Source of the DNA: Prevotella sp. UBA4376
Lineage (GTDB): Bacteria; Bacteroidota; Bacteroidia; Bacteroidales; Bacteroidaceae
Assembly: GCA_002391185.1 (NCBI GenBank)
Contig: DGRY01000166.1
Span: 1 to 17,131 of the forward strand
Reading direction: 5' to 3'
Length of the DNA stretch: 17,131 bases
The position numbers and the translations under genes were made by a program. This document shows, in pieces, positions 1-5,187 of this stretch. Position 1 is the first letter of the stretch, and every line of letters begins with the position of its first letter. Under the pieces are notes generated by a model. The model had not been told where the DNA came from. It was given only the letters and a program-made list of their open reading frames with translations, and did no database searches.

Positions 1-590
1 CCAAAGGGGTAGTAGCCATGATGTAGGTAGTCTTTGAATAATGGGAGAGGATGTTCCGTTGGTAACTCCACTTTATGCGAAAGAACATCATCTAAAGTAT
101 ATGCAGGTACTTCTATGTTGTGGAACAGTTTGAGATATTCTCTAAACGACATTCCTTGCATTTCGTAAATTGGCACGCGCCTACTAAGGTCTGCCATACC
201 TTTGTATATATCCAGAATAGACGAACCAGATATAACAACCTGCAAATCGTTATAACTGTCGTATATTTGTTTCAACTCTCTCGACCACCCGTGATACTTA
301 TGTACCTCATCAATGAATAGGTGTTTTCCACCCATTTTCACAAATTTATCGGCAAGATCAACAAGACTATTGTTGGTGAAATACAAATTGTCTGCCGATA
401 CATACAAGGTGTCGCTTGTTGACAGGTTCTGCTTTATATACTGAAGCAACATAGTTGACTTGCCCACACCTCGTGGACCAACCAAACCAAAGAATCGTCC
501 GTTCCACTTTATCTCGTCATATTTATATCGGATAAAGTCTAAAGGAGTATCCTTTATTTTCCTATTGAAGAATTCATAAAGTTTTTCCAT
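1..590 (-). CDS. AAA+ ATPase, AAA_14/DUF4143 type, N-terminal part (cut by window edge)
   Basis: The minus-strand frame is open from an ATG at 590 to the window edge (196 codons). The encoded N-terminus has a P-loop GPRGVGKST at residues 38-46, a Walker B LFIDEVH at 91-97 and a sensor-1-like strand VVISGSS at about 118-124. It continues through a region with FREYLKLF. This layout fits the large bacterial family of stand-alone ATPases with a C-terminal DUF4143 domain (usually about 380-400 aa), of which roughly half is visible. Their cellular role is poorly defined; many Bacteroidetes genomes carry several copies. No frameshift is seen in the visible part. The start follows a TAnnTTTG-type -7 element by about 20 nt. 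The promoter region contains three phased palindromes, suggesting specific regulation. The family is clear; the function is not. Confidence 0.88.
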   Translation of the reverse strand, partial: MEKLYEFFNRKIKDTPLDFIRYKYDEIKWNGRFFGLVGPRGVGKSTMLLQYIKQNLSTSDTLYVSADNLYFTNNSLVDLADKFVKMGGKHLFIDEVHKYHGWSRELKQIYDSYNDLQVVISGSSILDIYKGMADLSRRVPIYEMQGMSFREYLKLFHNIEVPAYTLDDVLSHKVELPTEHPLPLFKDYLHHGYYPF

Positions 591-610
591 ATTTCCTTCC
601 TTTTATGTGG

Positions 611-618
611 CAAATATA
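611..618 (-). promoter_or_regulatory. Bacteroidetes -7 element of the AAA+ ATPase gene
   Basis: On the minus strand this reads TATATTTG, an exact match to TAnnTTTG, 20 nt upstream of the start codon. No TTTG lies about 20 bp further upstream. The -33 position instead falls inside the first TGCA palindrome (636-652), so the promoter may depend on a bound protein. Confidence 0.55.
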
Positions 619-635
619 GCTATTTGTTTTGAATT

Positions 636-716
636 TGCACTAAAAAAATGCAGAAAATGACAAAAACTGCACTAAAAAAATGCAGAATCTGTGATTTTCT
701 GCACTTTTTTGATGCA
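636..716. repeat. Three phased TGCA-N9-TGCA palindromes (operator-like array)
   Basis: TGCA-N9-TGCA occurs at 636-652, 668-684 and 700-716. The start-to-start distance is exactly 32 bp each time, about three helical turns. The first two copies are identical 18-mers (TGCACTAAAAAAATGCAG). The third reads nearly the same on the opposite strand. The array lies directly upstream of the ATPase -7 element and overlaps its -33 position, so a DNA-binding site is likely. The binding protein is unknown. Confidence 0.75.
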
Positions 717-955
717 AATGGAGAAAAATACATGAAATGTAAAAGACGGTTAGTGTGTTGGATTGTGCAAGACTTATTTGTGAAGATTACCCTTTTGTAT
801 ATTTTTCTAATTTAAATTCTTATATGATTAAAAAAGTTTAAAGATAAACAATTTTGTATCGCAATGCAATACGAATTAAAATTAATATTTGTAATTTTGT
901 GACAAATTAAAAATAAATTACCTTGTATAGCTTTAGACTAAAATAATTACTAAGG
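717..955. other. AT-rich intergenic region upstream of the small-ORF/protease locus
   Basis: No ORF, RNA gene or clear hairpin is seen. The sequence is very AT-rich. TAATTTTG at 892-899 matches the -7 consensus and lies about 57 nt before the 46-aa ORF, but without a good -33 partner. A weaker alternative is TTTG at 896-899 followed 19 bp later by TACCTTG. This is the likely promoter region of the downstream peptide/protease locus, unproven. Confidence 0.35.
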
Positions 956-1096
956 ATGAACGATGTGGCTTTGTTGACAGATGTTAGTTTGGGTGATTTG
1001 AAAGCAGATATAATAAAGTTTCCGGAATTATATACAGTTTGGTTTTGTGATATAATTAATTTACATATGCATGATTTTAAACAATTTGCATGGTGA
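956..1096 (+). CDS. Small ORF, 46 aa, unknown
   Basis: This ORF runs from ATG at 956 to TGA at 1094-1096 (46 codons). An in-frame TAA at 944-946 shows it is not the tail of a longer gene. The product begins MNDVALLTDVSLGDLKADII and ends in KQFAW, and is acidic and aromatic near the C-terminus (YTVWFC, HMHDFKQF). It has no signal peptide and no GG leader motif. The start context is poor (AAGG directly abutting the ATG). It precedes the 40-aa ORF and the secreted protease on the same strand. A 14-bp perfect palindrome (TTTATTGCAATAAA, 1104-1117) lies just after its stop. It may be a real small peptide, a decayed gene remnant or chance. Confidence 0.35.
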   Translation: MNDVALLTDVSLGDLKADIIKFPELYTVWFCDIINLHMHDFKQFAW

Positions 1097-1165
1097 ATAA
1101 TACTTTATTGCAATAAATATTAGTGGACTTAAAATCCTAATTATTAACTTTTAAAAAAACAAAAA

Positions 1166-1288
1166 ATGAAGCAGAATAAGTTTAGTGTTGAAGAGATGGA
1201 ATCTCGTTTTGAAATGTGTAGTTGGCATGCACATGAACCTGGAAAAGATGGTTCTGCATACTCATTCTCATTAGAAGATCTTTTTTAA
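1166..1288 (+). CDS. Small peptide, 40 aa, candidate precursor or signal peptide
   Basis: ATG at 1166 to TAA at 1286-1288. It starts after a long A-rich stretch typical of efficient Bacteroidetes starts, which is why I believe it more than the upstream 46-aa ORF. The N-terminal part is charged and helix-prone (KFSVEEMESRFEM). It is followed by a short segment with a single Cys and aromatic/His residues (MCSWHAH), a turn-rich stretch (EPGKDGSAYS) and the tail SFSLEDLF. The tail echoes FSVEEM near the start. There is no hydrophobic signal and no GG site. A stem-loop with a T-rich tail follows at once, then a secreted aspartic protease, so the peptide could be a substrate or regulator. I recognise no family. 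A RiPP-like or signalling precursor is an inference. Confidence 0.5.
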   Translation: MKQNKFSVEEMESRFEMCSWHAHEPGKDGSAYSFSLEDLF

Positions 1289-1293
1289 ACTAA

Positions 1294-1325
1294 ATGGAAC
1301 TCTCGTTTGAGTGTTCTATTTTTTA
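1294..1325 (+). terminator. Stem-loop with T-rich tail between 40-aa peptide and protease
   Basis: GAACTCTC (1297-1304), loop GTTT, GAGTGTTC (1309-1316) form an 8-position stem with one mismatch. It can extend three pairs outward to 1294-1319 and is followed by a run of T with single A breaks. It lies in the 46-nt gap between the peptide stop and the protease start. It may act as a partial terminator, giving more peptide mRNA than protease mRNA, or protect the upstream 3' end. Confidence 0.55.
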
Positions 1326-1334
1326 TTTTTGGTT

Positions 1335-2471
1335 ATGAAAATAAAATATATTCTTTTTTTATCATTTTTATTTTTAAATACTTCTTTCCTTAATGGAAAG
1401 GCTATAGAGAATTTTAATGATACAATCTCTATAGAATATAAAAATGGTGTAGTCTTAGTACCTGTTACTATTGATGGCGTTTCTTATCCTTTTATTTTAG
1501 ATACAGGAGCAAGTCGTGGATTTGTATATAAGTCCAGTTCTTTTACGATGCATAAATCTGATAAGAAGTACTACACTATGGATGTGAATCAGAAGACTGG
1601 AACTTTAGATATAACACAACCTATGGAAATTAAGATAGGTAATTATATTATTCCAAATTATCAATTTTCTATAATGGGCGGTACCGGATTTGATTGTTTC
1701 TCAGAAGGCATTATTGGCTTTGACATGCTTGATAACTTGATTATGAAAGTTGATGTGAAAAATAACATACTTATCTTAACTAATCAAAAGCAACTATTTG
1801 AGAAAGAGTATGGAATAGATGTGAAGTATAAAACAAAGAACTCTCGTCCTGCAATTTCATATAATATTGCTTCTACCAAAAATGATTGGGCTATCTTTGA
1901 TACAGGTGCTAATCTGTTTTTTCAATATGATATCAATAAGTTAAAGTATAATTCGGATTTATCAAATCAGATAGTTTGGTCTGATACAGGAAGAACAACA
2001 TATAGTGTACATGGGTTGGGTGATTCTTCTAAAGTAGCCTTTATTAATCCTCGTGTTTTTGCTGTGGGTGATATTTCGTTTAATAATGCTCATATACAGG
2101 CTAAGGAGGGAGAATCCTTTTTGGGTGCAAAAATATTAGAATATTGTGCTGTAATTATAGATCCTTTTTCTAAAAAAATAAAGTTCGAACCTTATTCTAT
2201 GAGTAAAACTATAGAAATGAATGGAACTGAAAAAAATGAGGTAATATCATTTGTTGATTCAAAATTAACAATTGTAATGATTAACGAAAATAGCAAACTC
2301 TATAAATTAGGTGCAAGAAAAAATGATGTGATATTAGAGATTGATGGAGTGATTGTTTCTGATATATGTAGTTTGTTAGCAATAAAAAATGCTCTTTTTG
2401 ATACTTCTAATCATAAAATAAAAATAATAGATTCAAATGGTAGTTTGAAGATTGTTGAAATAAAACTATAA
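1335..2471 (+). CDS. Secreted retropepsin-like aspartic protease with two DTG motifs and C-terminal PDZ-like domain
   Basis: I place the start at the ATG at 1335 (378 aa). It gives a clean signal peptide (MKIKYILFLSFLFLNTSFLN), whereas the upstream ATG at 1311 lies inside a stem-loop. Lobe 1 carries ILDTGAS (catalytic motif at residues 56-60) and ends with GIIGFDML. Lobe 2 carries IFDTGAN (189-193) and ends with FLGAKILE followed by a typical final strand pair. Two DTG-Ala lobes in one chain would fold as an intramolecular aspartic protease. From about residue 303 a PDZ-like domain follows (SKLYKLGARKNDVILEIDG). The signal peptide implies the periplasm or outer surface. Related Bacteroidetes proteins exist but their substrates are generally unknown. 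The position right after tiny ORFs suggests a peptide-processing role, which is an inference. The gene is very AT-rich compared with the right half of the window. Confidence 0.85.
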   Translation: MKIKYILFLSFLFLNTSFLNGKAIENFNDTISIEYKNGVVLVPVTIDGVSYPFILDTGASRGFVYKSSSFTMHKSDKKYYTMDVNQKTGTLDITQPMEIKIGNYIIPNYQFSIMGGTGFDCFSEGIIGFDMLDNLIMKVDVKNNILILTNQKQLFEKEYGIDVKYKTKNSRPAISYNIASTKNDWAIFDTGANLFFQYDINKLKYNSDLSNQIVWSDTGRTTYSVHGLGDSSKVAFINPRVFAVGDISFNNAHIQAKEGESFLGAKILEYCAVIIDPFSKKIKFEPYSMSKTIEMNGTEKNEVISFVDSKLTIVMINENSKLYKLGARKNDVILEIDGVIVSDICSLLAIKNALFDTSNHKIKIIDSNGSLKIVEIKL

Positions 2472-2482
2472 AAACTGAATAG

Positions 2483-2569
2483 ATGGATGATAATATAAAA
2501 ATATACAATAGATTTAATTGTAATAATAAAGCAATAGAAGAGGCTTTATTTCTATTTTTGCAATGTTAG
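2483..2569 (+). CDS. Very small ORF, 28 aa, doubtful
   Basis: ATG at 2483 to TAG at 2567-2569, starting 11 nt after the protease stop. It encodes a short peptide ending in an alternating hydrophobic stretch (EEALFLFLQC). Its 3' half overlaps the left arm of an alternative RNA pairing and its stop abuts the terminator stem. The spacing and position would suit a leader-type ORF controlling the terminator, but nothing in the sequence proves translation. Confidence 0.2.
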   Translation: MDDNIKIYNRFNCNNKAIEEALFLFLQC

Positions 2570-2616
2570 CCCCCGCCAAGCCTCTCTACGATGCTCAAAT
2601 GTGCGGGGCGTTTTTT
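2539..2616 (+). terminator. Strong terminator with a possible competing (antiterminator) pairing
   Basis: CCCCGC (2571-2576) pairs with GCGGGG (2603-2608), followed by TTTTTT at 2611-2616. This is a GC-rich rho-independent terminator closing the protease locus, with an unusually long 26-nt loop. AGAGGCTT (2539-2546) is perfectly complementary to AAGCCTCT (2578-2585) inside that loop. The two pairings cannot both form fully without a pseudoknot, so the element may switch or may form a pseudoknot. The GC-rich patch stands out in AT-rich surroundings. Confidence 0.7.
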
Positions 2617-2773
2617 ATATTACGCAAAAAGTTTTGCAAACGCTAATTAGTTTACTTGAGATATTAAAGAAGAAAATGTGCATAAAATCTTTCTTTTTTC
2701 TAAAAATGCATTAGCAATTGCTGGATAATGGGAAGTTATGGTTGATTTAGTCAGATTTAACAGTTTTAAAGCC

Positions 2774-2802
2774 TCAATTTAATTGAAAGTTGTGTATTTT
2801 TG
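2774..2802 (+). promoter_or_regulatory. Promoter -7 element with adjacent palindrome, Panacea TA operon
   Basis: TATTTTTG at 2795-2802 matches TAnnTTTG and lies 38 nt before the antitoxin start. A perfect 13-bp palindrome, TCAATTTAATTGA (2774-2786), occupies the spacer just upstream, where a repressor would block the polymerase. No good TTTG -33 is seen. Autoregulation by the operon's products is inferred from the usual behaviour of TA systems. Confidence 0.5.
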
Positions 2803-2840
2803 TAGCGTAAAAAGAAATCGTTATACAAGTATCCAAAAAT

Positions 2841-3380
2841 ATGAAAACAGTTGATATCAAAGACTATACGACCTATATTGGCATTACGATGCTAATGAAG
2901 GGACTTACTGTTAGTCCTCTTAAATTACAGAAAATTCTGTATTACGAGCAGGCTTGGCATATGGTTGGATTTGGTAGAGAGAATACACTGTTTGAAGATG
3001 CTCCAGAAGCATGGGTAAATGGTCCTGTATATCCAGAGATATATTATATTTATAAAGACATGGTTCCTGGTATGTGTGATCATCTAAGATACAATAACTT
3101 TAATACAGATGAAGGCAACGCGAGCAAAATGAGCATGGAACTGGTAAGGAAAATGCAACTTAGCAAGGATGAAATCGATTTAACAGAACAGGTTATTATG
3201 CTTTATGGCTCAAAGACCCAGAACCAGTTGATACTGTTAACTCATAGTGAAAAACCTTGGAGTGAGAAGCGGGAAGGGCTAATGCCATACGAGTATTCAA
3301 ACAATCCAATCTCTTTGGATACCATGCATGATTATTACAAGACACGTTATGATCGTAATAGAGCAAAGAAAGAAGCATGA
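2841..3380 (+). CDS. Panacea-domain (DUF4065/SocA-GepA type) antitoxin
   Basis: The 179-aa product has the hallmark motif SPLKLQKILYYEQAWHM near residues 25-41. It is followed by EAWVNGPVYPEIYYIYKDM (about 56-74), matching the conserved core of the DUF4065/Panacea domain. This domain is known as a highly promiscuous antitoxin module that is paired with many unrelated toxins. The length suits a single-domain antitoxin. Its stop overlaps the next start by 4 nt (ATGA), so the two genes are translationally coupled. It has its own promoter and palindrome upstream, and a terminator follows the pair. Family assignment is confident; the antitoxin role follows from the family and operon layout. Confidence 0.85.
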   Translation: MKTVDIKDYTTYIGITMLMKGLTVSPLKLQKILYYEQAWHMVGFGRENTLFEDAPEAWVNGPVYPEIYYIYKDMVPGMCDHLRYNNFNTDEGNASKMSMELVRKMQLSKDEIDLTEQVIMLYGSKTQNQLILLTHSEKPWSEKREGLMPYEYSNNPISLDTMHDYYKTRYDRNRAKKEA

Positions 3381-3880
3381 TAAACTTATCGCAATCTGAT
3401 ACGGAATACATACAACCAGCGAGCCTTGGTGAACGTTTAACTGATGAAGATCTCGTAGATTCTCAGGATCAGTGTATATCTGTTCAATATAATGTGATAG
3501 ATCTTGGGGACACGAAATATGGTTTTAATCAAGGTTTCGAAGGTAATGAGGCTAATTTGTATTTTGAACGTATGAAAGAGTTCTCTGAGAATACATTAAA
3601 TGAAATTAGAGATAACGCAAGCTATAAATTACATTTCAATAGATCGGATATTCGTGGAAATCTTAAGGAATTGTTTGATAAAATAGATCCAAATATTGCA
3701 AAAGTCAACCCTTTGATTTTCCATTTTGCCCTTGATCCAGACAATAAGGATTTTGCAGATAGAGAGAAGAATATACGTAATCCTCGAATATATTTTATGG
3801 TAGGTAGAAATGGTATGATACATATTCTTTTCTTTGATCCTTATCATGAGATAAATCCAATAAAGAAAAAAACAAAATAA
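3377..3880 (+). CDS. Putative toxin partner of the Panacea antitoxin, unknown fold
   Basis: This 167-aa protein has no signal peptide or membrane segment. Its start overlaps the antitoxin stop by 4 nt. The N-terminal third is polar and acidic. A middle helix region (FERMKEFSENTLNEIRD) leads to a basic stretch (YKLHFNRSDIRGNLKELF). The C-terminal part looks beta-rich, with PLIFHFALDP and the closing pair RIYFMVGRNGMIHILFFDPY, then a lysine-rich tail. A C-terminal beta hairpin after helices is loosely reminiscent of RelE/ParE-like interferases, but I see no catalytic signature and do not assign it. Panacea partners are very diverse, so this could be an undescribed toxin. The toxin role rests on gene position alone. 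Confidence 0.6.
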   Translation: MINLSQSDTEYIQPASLGERLTDEDLVDSQDQCISVQYNVIDLGDTKYGFNQGFEGNEANLYFERMKEFSENTLNEIRDNASYKLHFNRSDIRGNLKELFDKIDPNIAKVNPLIFHFALDPDNKDFADREKNIRNPRIYFMVGRNGMIHILFFDPYHEINPIKKKTK

Positions 3881-3882
3881 AT

Positions 3883-3912
3883 AAGAGCAGCTTAATAGGC
3901 TGCTTTATTTAT
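3883..3912 (+). terminator. Terminator of the Panacea TA operon
   Basis: AGCAGC (3886-3891), a 7-nt loop and GCTGCT (3899-3904) form the core stem, followed by a T-rich tail. Flanking ATAAATAA/TTATTTAT-type arms extend the pairing outward with a bulged G. It begins a few bases after the toxin stop codon. Confidence 0.75.
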
Positions 3913-3927
3913 TTCTATCAGTTTAAG

Positions 3928-3962
3928 AACTTGCTAGAATCATAGCAAGTTTCTCCTTTTTC
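3928..3962 (+). terminator. Second stem-loop downstream of the TA operon
   Basis: AACTTGCTA (3928-3936), loop GAATCA and TAGCAAGTT (3943-3951) form a 9-bp perfect stem, followed by a pyrimidine-rich, T-rich stretch. It is probably a backup terminator in tandem with the one at 3883-3912. Confidence 0.5.
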
Positions 3963-4019
3963 CTTTGGATGTTATAACTATTATTCGTAATTTTGCTTGT
4001 GGATGTACCACTTTGCGCT

Positions 4020-4120
4020 TATGAGTGCTTCAAAATATATCTAATATCTTTTATTAATTTTATGTGGAAAACTAATTGAACTATGAGTACTTCAAAAAGT
4101 AGTAGTGATGCCTACTACTT
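4020..4120. repeat. Direct repeat pair followed by a 9-bp hairpin, upstream of SH3 gene
   Basis: TATGAGTGCTTCAAAA (4020-4035) recurs as TATGAGTACTTCAAAA (4082-4097), 62 bp apart with one difference. The second copy runs straight into AAGTAGTAG (4097-4105), loop TGATGC, CTACTACTT (4112-4120), a perfect 9-bp stem. The hairpin ends 86 bp before the SH3 gene start. It may be regulatory or a mobile-element footprint; no promoter consensus was found between 3963 and 4206. Confidence 0.5.
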
Positions 4121-4206
4121 GATGTAAGTTGGTCTCCATTATAGTTAAATATATCTTATTCTTAAGTAATATACAAGATGAGCACAAGAGAAAAAATAAC
4201 GAAATA

Positions 4207-4674
4207 ATGAAAATGAAAAAGAGAATTACTGGTTTGCTATTGCTGTTAATGATATTTACTACAGGAATAACTCAAAAGTACACAACGGCAAATGTAAATT
4301 TAAGAAAAGGTCCAGGCACGGAATATGGTATTATATCCTCGTTACCCAGAGGAACTTATGTTACGATAGATGATGATTGCGATTGTCAATGGATTCCTGT
4401 TTCGTATTCTGGTGAAATTGGATATATTAGCGGAAAGTATCTTTCTAATAAACGTCCTTCTATAGTACATAAGAGAGAAGGAAATAGATTATCCAGAAGC
4501 CATAGAAGTATACATTATTACACCAATGTTTATGGACGAAGAGTTCAATCCCCTACGCGCTATAGTTCTCGCCCTGCTGGTGCTACGGCATTATGTAATG
4601 ATGGTACTTATAGTTTTAGTCAGAGTCGTAGAGGAACATGCTCGCATCATGGAGGCGTGAGTGTTTGGTATTAA
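4207..4674 (+). CDS. Secreted SH3-domain protein with C-terminal DUF3761 module
   Basis: I choose the ATG at 4207 (155 aa). It puts a signal peptide (MKMKKRITGLLLLLMIFTTG) at the N-terminus and follows an A-rich start region. The longer reading from 4129 would bury that signal. A bacterial SH3-type domain follows (TANVNLRKGPGTEYGIISSL, then WIPVSYSGEIGYISGKYL). After a basic, Arg/Ser/Tyr-rich linker, the C-terminus carries GATALCNDGTYSFSQ and RRGTCSHHGGV, the conserved pattern of DUF3761, with two Cys likely to form a disulfide. SH3 domains of this type often bind cell-wall peptides. The role of DUF3761 is not established. The protein probably acts in the periplasm or outside the cell. It is monocistronic with its own terminator. 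Confidence 0.8.
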   Translation: MKMKKRITGLLLLLMIFTTGITQKYTTANVNLRKGPGTEYGIISSLPRGTYVTIDDDCDCQWIPVSYSGEIGYISGKYLSNKRPSIVHKREGNRLSRSHRSIHYYTNVYGRRVQSPTRYSSRPAGATALCNDGTYSFSQSRRGTCSHHGGVSVWY

Positions 4675-4684
4675 AGAAAATACA

Positions 4685-4735
4685 TTACACTATTTATGGG
4701 TTAATAAAAACCTGTGAATAGTGTAATTTTTGTTT
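4685..4735 (+). terminator. Terminator after the SH3-DUF3761 gene
   Basis: TTACACTATT (4685-4694) pairs perfectly with AATAGTGTAA (4717-4726), with a smaller inner GGTT/AACC pairing. The sequence then continues TTTTTGTTTT. Confidence 0.8.
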
Positions 4736-4738
4736 TCT

Positions 4739-5148
4739 GGGCAGAGAAAAATTTTTTCTTAGGCAGGAAATAAAAATTGGCTAACTAAGCATTTTTATAT
4801 GTCTTTTTGAAAAATGTTGAAAAAAGTTGGAGACTACAACAAATCTCATGTTCTTTTCTAATCATACTCTACTAAACAAGTATTGTGAATCACCAGTAAA
4901 TTACTGTGTCAAAAAGTAAACTTCTTGCTCATTTTAATAGTAAAGAAAAACCAAGAAAACACCTCTATGCGCGCTTCGCGCTAAATGATAAATGACAAAT
5001 GAAAAATGATAAAGCAGTAAACTCAATCTGTTTGTCCTCCTCTCCTTTTGGAGAGGCTGGGAGAGGCTTTGTGATTTTTTTGTAAAGGGTGTCACATTTG
5101 TAGTTGATTTAATATGTGACACCCTTTGAATAATTCTTTCTGAAAAAA
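4739..5148. repeat. Gene-free region with GC hairpins, tandem AT repeats and a 14-bp inverted repeat
   Basis: No gene is seen. Elements present: a GCGCG-CTT-CGCGC hairpin (4969-4981) followed by tandem AAATGATA/AAATGACA-like units (4983-5013); CCTCTCC-TTTT-GGAGAGG (5039-5056) followed by a GGGAGAGGC repeat of the same motif; and a perfect 14-bp inverted repeat AAAGGGTGTCACAT (5084-5097) / ATGTGACACCCTTT (5114-5127) with a 16-nt loop. The last has no T run after it on either strand in the expected place, so it is not a standard terminator even though it sits at the 3' end of the TlpA-like gene. Confidence 0.6.
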
Positions 5149-5187
5149 CTATTTGTTGAGTTCTTTTAGAAGTTCTTCTTCTACTCG
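5149..5187 (-). other. In-frame continuation of the TlpA-like gene beyond a TAA stop
   Basis: Read in the same frame after the TAA at 5188-5190, the minus strand gives RVEEELLKELNK and then TAG (5149-5151). This charged amphipathic helix is what normally ends a TlpA/ResA-like thioredoxin domain. A CAA-to-TAA change would explain the interruption. The original gene was therefore probably about 514 aa. Confidence 0.7.

Noticed and set aside
636..716. CRISPR-like array
   Set aside because: Only three units of 17-18 bp separated by 15 bp, each itself palindromic and with similar spacers; no cas gene. It fits protein-binding sites better.
1311..1334. Longer N-terminus for the aspartic protease starting at ATG 1311
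   Set aside because: It lies within a stem-loop and would put eight residues in front of a normal signal peptide; ATG 1335 gives a typical secreted start.
2624..2637. Short inverted repeat GCAAAA-AG-TTTTGC after the protease-locus terminator
   Set aside because: Six-bp AT-rich stem with no tail; too weak to call as a separate feature.
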